DNA of 23,528 nt from positions 1 to 23,528 of the forward strand of contig DKBH01000011.1 of NCBI GenBank assembly GCA_002451165.1, given 5' to 3'. The notes beneath the pieces were generated by a model. That model saw nothing but the letters and a program-made list of their open reading frames with translations, had not been told where the DNA came from and did no database searches. A program made the translations under genes and the position numbers. Below are positions 7,375 to 15,670 of the stretch, piece by piece; the stretch's first letter is position 1; the number at the start of each line of letters is the position of its first letter. Origin of the DNA: Nitrospiraceae bacterium UBA6905 (GTDB lineage: Bacteria > Nitrospirota > Thermodesulfovibrionia > Thermodesulfovibrionales > UBA6898).

Positions 7375-7992
7375 CTATTTCTTTCCCCAATTGCCGTTTT
7401 CGTCCTGGATCCACCATCCTTTTTTTGCTGCATCGCGGCGAATGGCAGCGAACTGTCCCGTCGCCTGCGGCTTGACCTGACTGATATTTTCCGGCGTCTC
7501 AGGCTGCCGGTTGATGCGGATAATCGCGCGGGTCATGCCGTTAATGACGGTCTTGCGGTTTTCGTTCTCTGCCTCGATGATCTTTCTGTCCGCAGGGGAA
7601 AGTCCCTTTTCGCGCTCAACGAGCAGGCCGTTGTTTGCTTCTCCCACAGCACCGCTGTCCCGGAGCCTGTCCGTGTCTGCAATGCGGCTACCCATCTCCT
7701 TATAGGCAGTCACAACATCGGGCATCCGCTTAACCGCTTCGGCGATCTTATCGGCCATGCCCGCCTCCTGTGCATAGGCAGAGCTGACGAACTCAAAGCG
7801 AATGGAACTTTCCGGCTTCCCGGCGGGCTTCTCTTCTCCCCCCTTTTCTGCAGGTGCCATAAGCTCTTTTTCCAGGACCTTATAGGCCTCTTTCACATCT
7901 TTTTCAGGGAAATAAATGTTCACGGTGATCACCGCACATGCCGTCGCGATCACCGCTATCCCGAGAAGCAGTAGTATCAGATGACGTTTCAT
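7375..7992 (-). CDS. DUF1318 (YdbL-like) lipoprotein with YnbE-like N-terminus
   Basis: This 205-residue protein starts at the ATG of MKRHLILLLL, chosen because GGAGG lies 6 bases upstream; an ORF extending upstream to 8088 lacks such a signal. Residues 1-19 form a signal peptide ending in a lipobox-like IATAC (C19). A short YnbE-like stretch with VITVNIYFPEKDV (21-33) follows, then a Glu/Lys/Pro linker. The C-terminal DUF1318 domain (about 80-205) has the family's GEANNGLL, ENENRK and GWWIQDENGNWGKK elements. E. coli YdbL is only about 108 residues, so this looks like a YnbE-YdbL fusion. It follows the AsmA/YdbH-like gene by 16 bases, the same neighbourhood as ydbH-ynbE-ydbL. Likely periplasmic, modulating or completing an envelope lipid-transport bridge (inference). 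Confidence 0.8.
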   Translation of the reverse strand: MKRHLILLLLGIAVIATACAVITVNIYFPEKDVKEAYKVLEKELMAPAEKGGEEKPAGKPESSIRFEFVSSAYAQEAGMADKIAEAVKRMPDVVTAYKEMGSRIADTDRLRDSGAVGEANNGLLVEREKGLSPADRKIIEAENENRKTVINGMTRAIIRINRQPETPENISQVKPQATGQFAAIRRDAAKKGWWIQDENGNWGKK

Positions 7993-8008
7993 ATAAGTCC
8001 TCCTTGCG

Positions 8009-11000
8009 TTATTTCTCTGCCCGCTGGGCAGCCTCGACAATAGTCCAGAGGAGATGCTTGATGCTGATCCTGTTATTGAGCGGCGCAACTTTGACCGAAA
8101 GGTCGGTCATACCCAAGAAGTTCCTGTTCGATATCTCCAGTTCACGGAAGATCAGATAGCCCTGCTGCAGATAGGCGCTCATGATCCCTGTGTCAAATCT
8201 TCTTTCCCTGAGATATGCCCGAACCTGGGGTCCACCGATCTTTTCAAGAAATTCTTTGCTTATGACCATGCGTTCCGTCTTATCTGCGTAAGTCCAGAGA
8301 TCAGCCTTGCCGATAATCTCGGTGAGACCGGCTCCGGAACCTTTCAGCGCAGTGATGCCGTTTACCTTCCCCGAGATATATCCTCTGAGGGGGGTGATGT
8401 CTTCACAGAGCTGCATGAGACTGACGGCATCAACTATCAATCCTGCACGGTAGCTGAGCGCAGGAGAGAGGGTGACGAATGCTGCGCCGTCGATCCTTCC
8501 TCCGAACATCTTAGCACTAAAATGGGTGATGTTCAAAGTCGTTCCCCGTTGAACTATCCGGAAGGAAATGTCTTCGAGCAGCCTGAAGCCGTAGCGGAAG
8601 GAACCGATCCGTATCTCATTCCCAATGAATTGCTTTTCGTCAGCAAAAAACTTTTTTATATAGTCGAAGTCATGCCGCTCGAATGAAGGAAATGACGCAG
8701 GTATTTCCCTTCCTGCTGTCGAATCGTAGTGCACCGGCAGCGTTCCGTTGAGCGGTCCTGCTGCATATTCGCCGTTTTCGCCTTCTATCATGATGTTGCG
8801 CAACAGCACCGCACCCTCGGCAGTTGTCACGTTGTCGCCGTGGGTCGCAACCAGCTGCAGGGCAATGCTTCCCTCGAGCCCTGCGTACAGGAGCCGGTCC
8901 GGAAACATATCCCAGAAAACTGTCCTGATGTCATTCAGCGTCGCCTCCGGTACCGTAATGCTGAGGTTCATTGAGCGGTCGCTTATTGCAAAACTGCTTA
9001 TGGCCCCGGAAAGAGACGCCGAGAGATTGCCGATCGTAGCATCAGCCCTGACATCCATGTCTTTTCCCCGGAGGAGCGCCTTAGCAGTGATGCGGGCGCC
9101 TTTTATGATACCCCGTTTTTTTGCATCAACAACGGTGAAGTCCCGGCCTTTCAGGGTACCTGCACCAGTGATGTTTTCTGCGGAAGCCACGGTACCCCTG
9201 AAGGTGAGACGGTCGATCACGCCTCTTGCATGATAGGGAGCAGCGATAAAAGACATAAGAGCTGCCGAGGCCTGGCCAAGGTCGATATGTTCTGCGCTGA
9301 TCTCAACGTCTGCCGGCAGCGGACTTTTCCGCATTGCTCCTCTTGCCGACAGGGCGACTGTTCCTGCAAGGAGCTTTGCTGAAGGGACATCGACCGAAAA
9401 TTTCTTGTCGTCGAAGGTTCCGCTGCCGGAAATCATACCGATCGGCAGATCGCGAACTGCCGCCCTATGAAGAAGGAACGATAGGTTGCCGGCAAAGGCA
9501 TTCCCCTTTCGCCGCAGGGAGAGCATGCAGTCCAGTCCTGAAAGTTGCGCCTTCTGTTCCGGTAATATCGCGCTGATGTTCGTTCCTTTGATGAGGTATT
9601 CTTTGCCGCTGTCCTGCTGGGCGATCACGACAGCGTCGGCCGCTCCCTGCAGCCGGTCGCTCGCGGCTTTCATGCCCTGCAGCACCGTCATGCCGTTGTT
9701 GTGATCGATACCGAGCTGTAAGGAGAAGTCCTGCAAGATGAATCCCCCATAGCTCATGTCGGCGGCTGCAGCTGCTATTGTGCCGGAGACGTCTCCTTTT
9801 TTTATTCTCCCACCGAAGGAGATTGCCGCATTTTTAACGATGAGATGTTTGGTATTAAGGGCTGTGTCGACATCGGAGAAATCAAGCTTCGATGTTAGGG
9901 CCATATTATCGGGGATCCCTTTACCCTCAAGGGTAATATGCAAAGTAGCAGGCTTCTCGAATACGAGGCCTCCTACCTTGTATATCCGCGTGGAGGCTTC
10001 GGCCTGCACTGACGTTTGCTTGTGAGAGGCGAAGATCAGTCTTCCGTCAACAGACGCCATCGCGGTCTTCTCCATCTCCCATGAGCCGCCTTTTATCATG
10101 ACCGTCCCGTTCACCTCTGGGAGGGTCCAGGCAAGGATGCCTTTCAGACGGATCACGTCCGAGGTGACGATCCCTCCTGCCGTGGCGCCTTTTATAATAT
10201 TCAGCGCTGAGAGGTCAAGGCGTTCGATCCGTATCTCCGCATCATACGAGGGTGCCTGTCGCAGCGAATGGACAGATGCCGTCATCCTCACCGTCGATGC
10301 TTCTCCTGCCCTGAGGACTGCACTGTTGATAGTGGCTGCACCTGCAGCAAGATCAAGGAACGCATCAGCATGCAATGACAAGTCCCTGCCGGTCTTTCTG
10401 AAGATAGAAAACGCAGTGCTCCTCAGATCTGCATCTGTGTTGATCTTTATGCCCTTATCCCTGTCGCCTTCGGCATGGAATGCCAGATGCGCCCTGCTTG
10501 TTGTGATATCTATCCCGTATGGGGCGAGCCTCCGCGAAAATAGGGAAGGATCGCTCATATCTGATGCCAGGTCAACACTGAATCTGCCCGCGGGATCCTT
10601 CAGAAACACCCAGCCATTGGCTGTAAGAGTATTGCCGCCAAGGAATACCAGAGATGCCTTTACCGTCGTTTTTGCTCCTGGGTCGGAAGAAAGTCCGTTT
10701 AGGGTTACCTTAATGTTCCGGATAGCCAGAAGGGGATCGGCATTTACGGCGAACTGGGCGTCTCGTATCACCAGCGCATCAACCTCATAGGTTGCGGTAC
10801 CTTTCCGTGAAAGGAACCGCATCAGGACATCTGATATGTTCGTATTCCCGTTGTTGTCGGTTATCAGAGTGAGCTCGGGAGACATGATCTCTATGCCCCT
10901 GAACGAGAACCTGCCTTTAAACAGTTCACGGTATCTGATGCCGATATGTACCTGGGGTATCCTGAGGAGGGTTCCCTGCACAAAACCTTCCGGGTTTCGG

Positions 11001-11221
11001 ATGATGATGTCCCGAAAGATAATTCCTGCTGCCGTGCTCAGAAAGATATCACCTATATCAACTTTCTGTCCCACGAGTGACGTGGCCCTGTCCGATATTC
11101 GCGCAATGAGAGTTTTCTTGAGTGTCAGGTACTGGGAATAGGTGACAATGACCGCAATTAATAGGAGCGTACCCAGAAAGGCCGACAGCGTAAAGCAGAG
11201 TCTGTTTTTTCTGGGCATCAT
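8009..11221 (-). CDS. AsmA/YdbH-like intermembrane lipid-transport protein (DUF748-type)
   Basis: This 1070-residue protein has a single N-terminal transmembrane anchor (about 13-29) and a long periplasmic region of repeated amphipathic beta-strand segments. Such segments are typical of AsmA-like 'bridge' proteins thought to carry phospholipids between the inner and outer membranes. The N-terminal part (IGIRYRELFKGRFSFRGIEI, then a DNNGN.NISD segment) matches the AsmA/DUF748 pattern. The C-terminal part (about 870-1060) has the AsmA-like pattern with FGGRIDGAAFV and a region ending near NNRISIKHL. The DUF1318 gene directly downstream makes YdbH the closest named analogue. The gene starts 44 bases after the yihY-like stop, so the two may be co-transcribed. 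ATG pairs at 11221/11218 leave the start uncertain by one codon. The lipid-transport role is inferred from the family. Confidence 0.82.
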   Translation of the reverse strand: MMPRKNRLCFTLSAFLGTLLLIAVIVTYSQYLTLKKTLIARISDRATSLVGQKVDIGDIFLSTAAGIIFRDIIIRNPEGFVQGTLLRIPQVHIGIRYRELFKGRFSFRGIEIMSPELTLITDNNGNTNISDVLMRFLSRKGTATYEVDALVIRDAQFAVNADPLLAIRNIKVTLNGLSSDPGAKTTVKASLVFLGGNTLTANGWVFLKDPAGRFSVDLASDMSDPSLFSRRLAPYGIDITTSRAHLAFHAEGDRDKGIKINTDADLRSTAFSIFRKTGRDLSLHADAFLDLAAGAATINSAVLRAGEASTVRMTASVHSLRQAPSYDAEIRIERLDLSALNIIKGATAGGIVTSDVIRLKGILAWTLPEVNGTVMIKGGSWEMEKTAMASVDGRLIFASHKQTSVQAEASTRIYKVGGLVFEKPATLHITLEGKGIPDNMALTSKLDFSDVDTALNTKHLIVKNAAISFGGRIKKGDVSGTIAAAAADMSYGGFILQDFSLQLGIDHNNGMTVLQGMKAASDRLQGAADAVVIAQQDSGKEYLIKGTNISAILPEQKAQLSGLDCMLSLRRKGNAFAGNLSFLLHRAAVRDLPIGMISGSGTFDDKKFSVDVPSAKLLAGTVALSARGAMRKSPLPADVEISAEHIDLGQASAALMSFIAAPYHARGVIDRLTFRGTVASAENITGAGTLKGRDFTVVDAKKRGIIKGARITAKALLRGKDMDVRADATIGNLSASLSGAISSFAISDRSMNLSITVPEATLNDIRTVFWDMFPDRLLYAGLEGSIALQLVATHGDNVTTAEGAVLLRNIMIEGENGEYAAGPLNGTLPVHYDSTAGREIPASFPSFERHDFDYIKKFFADEKQFIGNEIRIGSFRYGFRLLEDISFRIVQRGTTLNITHFSAKMFGGRIDGAAFVTLSPALSYRAGLIVDAVSLMQLCEDITPLRGYISGKVNGITALKGSGAGLTEIIGKADLWTYADKTERMVISKEFLEKIGGPQVRAYLRERRFDTGIMSAYLQQGYLIFRELEISNRNFLGMTDLSVKVAPLNNRISIKHLLWTIVEAAQRAEK

Positions 11222-11265
11222 AGTCCCATTTTACCTGCAGAACTAAGAAATGAGTAGGGCAGTAC

Positions 11266-12609
11266 TCAGGACGTTCTTGCGTCCGCGTCCACGATGAGAC
11301 TTCGCAGTGTCTGATTTTCCAGAGACAATGCAATGGCATTATCAACGCTTTCCATGATGCTCTCAGCCGCTGCAAAGGAAGTTAGGGTATTTCCGTGAAA
11401 AGCGGAGTCCCCTCCCGAGGTCCTCACGGCTTCTATGATTTCATTCAGAGTTATGATCTCGAGATCCTTTGCCGGAATGTATGCCGGCGGTTCGCCGCTC
11501 GTCGTCGCCAATAGACCTTTCTCTTTGAGAATGAAGAGAACCTGCTGAACGAGGGGTGCAGATATACGCAGCCGTTTCGTAAGGGAATCGAAATCCCATG
11601 GCGGTCCATTGACATGGAAACTGCGGCCGATGAGAAACATAATGGCCAGTGCAACCTTTTCTCTCCCTCTGCTGCTCAGGGAAGGACCACCACCTCTTGC
11701 AGCAAGCAGATGGGGATGCTGGACATAGAATGAGACTTTTGCACCGATCAGCAGGGTCAAAAAGTTCCAGTAGAGCCAGATAAGGAATAGGATGATTGTT
11801 GCAAATCCGGAATAAATGGCTGAATAATGAGCGGATGTCGCAATAAAGGAGGTGAAAATCCAGCCGATTGTCTGCCAGAGGACTGCTGCTGCAATGCCTC
11901 CCGATAGTGCGGCCCGGAACCGAACGCGCGTATTGGGAAGAAAGATGTAGATCAGTGTAAAGGCGGTGCTGACCAACAGGTAAGGCATGATCCTGCTGAT
12001 GGCATAAATGATGATGCCGAGCAGGTGGATCTGCATGAGCTTCTGCATGACCGCGCTGCTCATGAGCGAGGCGGTGATGCCCACGGCTGAAAAAATGAGG
12101 ACCGGCCCAATGAGAAGGACGCTCATGTAATTGCTGAAACGCTGGGAAAACCCCCGCGTATCCCTGATGTTCCATATGTAATTGAGTGCACTTTCTATCT
12201 TCTGGATCATGGACAGGACCGTGTAGACGAGTACGGAGAGGCCGATGGAGCCGAGTACGCCTACCTTAACGTTCTCGACAAAACCGATGATTTTCATGGA
12301 TATGTCCATGCCGCTCTGGCCGAGAGGCTCGAGGAAATAGTAGAGGAAGATCAAAAAGCGCGTATGGACACCAAAGGCCTTTAATACGGAGAAGCTCACC
12401 GCTAGGAGCGGCACGATCGACAGAAGGGTTGTATAGACAAGACTCATTGCCCGCAGGATGAGCTGTTCGTCAAGAGAACCTTTGATAAGGACATAGAGAA
12501 TGCGAACAGCCCTGATCCGGAGAGAAGCAGCCTTGTCGGCAGATTCCTGGTCTGTCCGCCAGAGTTTCCTATTGAAAAAAGCGTCTATTTTCTGGCTGAT
12601 GCTTTCCAT
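11266..12609 (-). CDS. YihY/BrkB-family inner-membrane protein with C-terminal winged-helix-like domain
   Basis: About 447 residues from the ATG of MESISQKIDAFF. An upstream in-frame ATG at 12657 would add 16 residues, but those codons fall inside a large intercistronic hairpin, so I prefer the later start. Neither start has a clear Shine-Dalgarno sequence. Six hydrophobic segments lie in about residues 40-300, including the conserved SLVYTTLLSIVPLLAV and the later IYSGFATIILFLIWLYWNF pattern of the YihY/BrkB family. The last ~115 residues look like a cytosolic winged helix (LTKRLRISAPLVQQVLFILKEK). Old annotations call this family 'ribonuclease BN' or 'virulence factor BrkB'; the RNase BN label is an error. 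Function is uncertain, probably envelope-related. It lies between pfk and the AsmA-like gene on the same strand. Confidence 0.85.
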   Translation of the reverse strand: MESISQKIDAFFNRKLWRTDQESADKAASLRIRAVRILYVLIKGSLDEQLILRAMSLVYTTLLSIVPLLAVSFSVLKAFGVHTRFLIFLYYFLEPLGQSGMDISMKIIGFVENVKVGVLGSIGLSVLVYTVLSMIQKIESALNYIWNIRDTRGFSQRFSNYMSVLLIGPVLIFSAVGITASLMSSAVMQKLMQIHLLGIIIYAISRIMPYLLVSTAFTLIYIFLPNTRVRFRAALSGGIAAAVLWQTIGWIFTSFIATSAHYSAIYSGFATIILFLIWLYWNFLTLLIGAKVSFYVQHPHLLAARGGGPSLSSRGREKVALAIMFLIGRSFHVNGPPWDFDSLTKRLRISAPLVQQVLFILKEKGLLATTSGEPPAYIPAKDLEIITLNEIIEAVRTSGGDSAFHGNTLTSFAAAESIMESVDNAIALSLENQTLRSLIVDADARTS

Positions 12610-12646
12610 TGAATCAATCTTAGCATAGGTCGGGCGGAGTCCAAAG

Positions 12647-12686
12647 AACAGCGGCATGCAAACCGCAAGGTTTTCGTGCCGCTGTT
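12647..12686 (-). terminator. Strong nested stem-loop between pfk and the yihY-like gene
   Basis: A perfect 10-bp inverted repeat (12647-12656 with 12677-12686) encloses a second 5-bp stem (60-64 with 69-73 of 12600) with a 4-base loop, which is GCAA, a GNRA tetraloop, on the plus strand. It begins 16 bases after the pfk stop on the minus strand. No T-run follows, so it may be an attenuator, a processing site or an mRNA-stability element rather than a classic terminator. Confidence 0.5.
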
Positions 12687-12702
12687 GTTCCCCGGTATGG
12701 TA

Positions 12703-13917
12703 TTACAGATGCCGTACGATTCTGTCCTTCACTTCGACGAATGTGTGGGTATACGTTTCCGGCTTCCTGCCGAAGCAGGTACCGAGGCTCTCGTAAAGAC
12801 TGATTTCACCGAGATCCACTTCCCGCCGTTTTATGGCTTCGGATGTTTCTTCAAAATAGATACGGTCTCCATCGACATTAACCACCGTGACCCCTCCCCT
12901 GCCGCTGAGGAGCAGAAATACCGCTGCTGCGCCGGTCTTGTAGCCGAAGTTGACGTCAAAGGCTGATGACCCGCCGCATCGGACAAGGTGACCCGGCGTT
13001 ACTTCCCGCACTTCAGGGATCTCATAGACTCCCGGGGCATACATGCCGGACTTTTTCATGAACGCTACGACCTCGGGGTCTGCTTTGAGTCTCTTTTCGA
13101 GTTGCTGCCGGACAAATTTGCCTGCACCGGCCAGCTTCTTATGGCCAAAGGCGTCAACGCCTGCAGATTCGTCGTACAGCATTTCGCCGCTTGCATTCTT
13201 TAATCCCTCGGCAACCACAATGATATAGGTTCCGGCGCGCACGTCGCTCCTCATCACTCGGCCGAAATAGGTACTTTTCATATGGTCATAAACGACGTCG
13301 AAATCCACCGGTATCTCCGGTATGAGGATGCAATCCGCTTCAGCGCCGACGCCGCCGCGGAGGGCAGTATGACCAACATACCTGCCGAACACTTCAATGA
13401 CCAGAACACGGTTGTGGCTCAATCCTGTGGTCTTGAGGTCCCGTGTGAATACAGCGATCCGGTTGACCGACGAGTCGCCGCCGACGCTATAGGGCTGAAG
13501 GTCGAGGTCCATGGTTTTTGGCACATGGATGCAGGGGATGCCGTGTGACGAAAGGTCTACGACAACGCTCCCGGTGTCGTCGCCGCCGCTGATGATGAGC
13601 GCATCGATGCCGAACTTCTTGAGACCGTCTTTGATACGGTCATACTTCTTGTCATCCTTGATCTTGCTGATCTTAACCCGTGAATGGCCCGCCTCTGATC
13701 CTGCAAGCGATGCCTCGATGCGGCTGACGCGCTCGGCATTGAGATGCACGACTTCAGGGAGCTCCACAAGATTGTACAGCCCCGCATAGCCGTTCGGTAT
13801 GACGACCGATTCGATACCAAGGGCGTACGCCTCTCTGGCCACACCTTTGATGACCGCATTCAGACCGCCGCAGTCGCCCCCGCTGGTTATGATTCCTATC
13901 CTTTTTATCGGTGCCAT
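12703..13917 (-). CDS. 6-phosphofructokinase, active site of the pyrophosphate-dependent type
   Basis: This 404-residue PFK-A superfamily enzyme acts at the fructose-6-phosphate / fructose-1,6-bisphosphate step of glycolysis. Visible motifs are ITSGGDCGGLNAV (10-22), SGGDDTGS (110-117), VPKTMDLDLQ (132-141, catalytic Asp137), EVFGRYVGH (175-183) and the C-terminal RCGGSSAFD (313-321). In the family, Asp and Lys at the positions equivalent to E. coli 104 and 124 mark pyrophosphate use; here they are D114 and K134, so the phosphoryl donor is probably PPi and the reaction reversible. Departures from the norm are GGDCGG in place of GGDxPG and DLD in place of DND. A GGAGGG site just upstream supports the start. 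It diverges from the CAP gene. Confidence 0.9.
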   Translation of the reverse strand: MAPIKRIGIITSGGDCGGLNAVIKGVAREAYALGIESVVIPNGYAGLYNLVELPEVVHLNAERVSRIEASLAGSEAGHSRVKISKIKDDKKYDRIKDGLKKFGIDALIISGGDDTGSVVVDLSSHGIPCIHVPKTMDLDLQPYSVGGDSSVNRIAVFTRDLKTTGLSHNRVLVIEVFGRYVGHTALRGGVGAEADCILIPEIPVDFDVVYDHMKSTYFGRVMRSDVRAGTYIIVVAEGLKNASGEMLYDESAGVDAFGHKKLAGAGKFVRQQLEKRLKADPEVVAFMKKSGMYAPGVYEIPEVREVTPGHLVRCGGSSAFDVNFGYKTGAAAVFLLLSGRGGVTVVNVDGDRIYFEETSEAIKRREVDLGEISLYESLGTCFGRKPETYTHTFVEVKDRIVRHL

Positions 13918-14017
13918 GAAACCCTCCTGAAATATGGTAGGTTATATATACCGTGAAGTTTATACTATAGCGGGACGATTTGAAAAGAGGCAGGCAACCT
14001 GCCGGAAGGGGTATGCT

Positions 14018-14638
14018 ATGGCGATGAAAAGGATGTTTTTTGGCCTTATGTGTATTGTTGCGGGCTTTGCGCTGTTGTTCATCATGAACGCCGCAAGTGC
14101 TGGACGGGAGCCTTCAAAGGCGCGGAACACTGCTGCGGCCTCTCGGTCGACGGGAAGAAAGCATAATGTAGACATCGGGCGGTTGGAGCGGAAGATCCAT
14201 GACTTGATCAATGCGGAGCGGAAGAAAAAGGGTCTCTCCGGCCTTTCCTGGAATGAGAGCCTGAACAAGATAGCGCGCAGCTACAGTAGGGACATGGTGG
14301 AAAGAAAGTTCTTTTCTCATAATGACCCTGAGGGCAGGTCATTCATAGACCGCTATCGTGCCGGAGGATTTGTTTGTAAGCTTCGCAACGGCAATGAAAT
14401 CTGTCTCGGTGCCGAGAACATAGCTCAGGACAACCTCTATTCCTCGGTCGCGTACCGCAACGGCGCTCCATCATATGATTGGAGCAGCGAGGAAGAGATT
14501 GCCGCCTCGGTGGTGAAGCGGTGGATGCAGAGCAGGGGCCACCGGGAGAATATCCTCACAACATACTTCAAGCGGCAGGGAATCGGTGTGGCGTTGTCTC
14601 ACGACGGCAAGGTATATGTGACCGAGAACTTCTGCTGA
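14018..14638 (+). CDS. Secreted CAP-domain (SCP/PR-1-like) protein
   Basis: A 206-residue protein starting at the ATG that has GGAAGGGG 6 bases upstream; an upstream in-frame ATG at 13934 lacks such a site. Residues 1-28 form a signal peptide ending ASA. A Ser/Lys/Arg-rich linker leads into a CAP domain (about 58-206) with INAERKKKGL, the FFSHNDPEG histidine (H101), the GAENIA glutamate (E133) and RGHRENIL (H175). These are the usual cavity residues of bacterial CAP proteins (YkwD-like). There are three cysteines at 120, 129 and 206, the first two likely forming a disulfide. Bacterial CAP proteins are extracytoplasmic and of largely unknown function. It is divergent from pfk across a short A+T-rich spacer and stands alone as a transcription unit. 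Confidence 0.88.
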   Translation: MAMKRMFFGLMCIVAGFALLFIMNAASAGREPSKARNTAAASRSTGRKHNVDIGRLERKIHDLINAERKKKGLSGLSWNESLNKIARSYSRDMVERKFFSHNDPEGRSFIDRYRAGGFVCKLRNGNEICLGAENIAQDNLYSSVAYRNGAPSYDWSSEEEIAASVVKRWMQSRGHRENILTTYFKRQGIGVALSHDGKVYVTENFC

Positions 14639-14867
14639 TACGAAAGCTTATGATGTAGGTTGGAGCTGCCTTTTTGTTGACTAGCAACTATCATGCAATA
14701 CGTTTCGAGAACCGGTAACTAGGAAGATTATGGGGATAAGGATAGAAAATAAATGCTTGCGAGAAGTGGTTCCTTTTCAATTCTCTTAAAGTCGCTAGCG
14801 GCCGGATAGCTCAGGCAAGTTTACCGTAGTGATGCTCTCCATACAAAACCGAGAACTGTCGATGTGA

Positions 14868-14891
14868 TTCTTTCAAGACTTCCTGAAAGAA
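14868..14891 (-). terminator. Hairpin just after the cytochrome gene, weak terminator candidate
   Basis: A perfect 8-bp repeat (TTCTTTCA at 14868-14875 with TGAAAGAA at 14884-14891) with an 8-base loop starts 8 bases after the cytochrome stop on the minus strand. No T-run follows. The rest of the 14639-14899 spacer shows no gene; only a weak AGGT/GCCT hairpin with a T5 run near 14655-14680 might end the CAP transcript. Confidence 0.35.
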
Positions 14892-14899
14892 CAGCTCTC

Positions 14900-15670
14900 T
14901 TACTTGACATTATGGCAATCCTGACAGATAAGAGCATTGCGCGCCCTAAGGAATTTTGTTTGTCCAGCAACAGGAGTGAGATGGGGATCGTGACAGGTTG
15001 GACACTCAAAAATATCTGCACCTCCCGACTGAAACAATGGATACTTTGTATCGGTTCCGCCATGCAGATGAGCATCAGGCGTTCCGCCATTGACGATAGT
15101 CAGAGATATCCCCGGAACACCCCCGCCGCCTCCGTACCCTCCTGCCGGAAAAGGGAAGCCGATAGGATGAGCATTTGTTAAGTTAGTGCCGATATAAGGG
15201 GAATAACCAGTTGACGGGTCGACATTGGTCGGCTGGAAAGCACCTGTCGGCGAAAGACCACCAGGCAGGGTTGTCGTCATGGCAGCGGTTGTTGTGACGC
15301 CATTCTTTATGGTTGCACTCAGACCTATGGTTCCGTCATGGCAAGACAGGCAGGAAAGGGATGATGCGCCGGGGCGATTGATCAAAGTACCCGACAGCGT
15401 AGAACCACTGCCATAAAGCCTGTACGTAACAGGAGCTGCAGGTTCTGCCTTAGCCCAGAGCGGCTTACCGTCTAATGCCTGTCCTCCGTGTGGAACATGA
15501 CATAGCGAGCACGTAGTAACGGAGGGGTCGGTCACGCGTGTGCCGCTTCCCGTAGCCGAGAGATTATGACTTGTCTCTGCAATGCTGGCAAAAAGGGAAG
15601 CTGTGGGACAGATAAAGACGACAACGACAAACAGGAAAAGTTGTTTCTTCAGCATGCAGTAATAATCCAT
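14900..15670 (-). CDS. Periplasmic tetraheme cytochrome c (doubled-CXXCH type)
   Basis: A 256-residue secreted protein with a signal peptide (to about residue 28, ...ASLFA) and four CXXCH heme-binding motifs: CSLCH (54-58), CLSCH (107-111), CPTCH (223-227) and CQDCH (249-253). The pairing of 'SHNLS...CSLCH.PHGG', 'LSCLSCHDGTIG', 'HPIGF' and 'CPTCHDPH...FLR...CQDCHN' is typical of multiheme cytochromes of metal- or sulfur-respiring bacteria. It likely shuttles electrons in the periplasm; partners are unknown. A Gly/Ala/Thr-rich middle of about 100 residues lacks hemes and contains a GGYGGGGG run. The start could be 15670 (AAAGGA about 10 bases upstream) or the internal ATG at 15655, which gives a more classic signal peptide. 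It stands alone, with no quinol oxidase or reductase neighbour. Confidence 0.88.
   Translation of the reverse strand: MDYYCMLKKQLFLFVVVVFICPTASLFASIAETSHNLSATGSGTRVTDPSVTTCSLCHVPHGGQALDGKPLWAKAEPAAPVTYRLYGSGSTLSGTLINRPGASSLSCLSCHDGTIGLSATIKNGVTTTAAMTTTLPGGLSPTGAFQPTNVDPSTGYSPYIGTNLTNAHPIGFPFPAGGYGGGGGVPGISLTIVNGGTPDAHLHGGTDTKYPLFQSGGADIFECPTCHDPHLTPVAGQTKFLRARNALICQDCHNVK

Noticed and set aside
7993..8088. Upstream extension of the DUF1318 frame by 32 codons
   Set aside because: It would overlap the end of the AsmA-like gene and put a Ser/Arg-rich leader before a clear signal peptide; the strong GGAGG supports the start at 7992.
10098..10790. Plus-strand open frame (230 codons) opposite the AsmA-like gene
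   Set aside because: Serine/arginine-rich shadow without ribosome site or recognisable domain, antisense to a long real gene.
14801..14814. GCCGGATAGCTCAG, identical in form to the 5' end (acceptor and D-arm) of many tRNAs
   Set aside because: The D-arm does not close, and no anticodon or T-arm follows, so it is neither a tRNA nor a convincing integration remnant.
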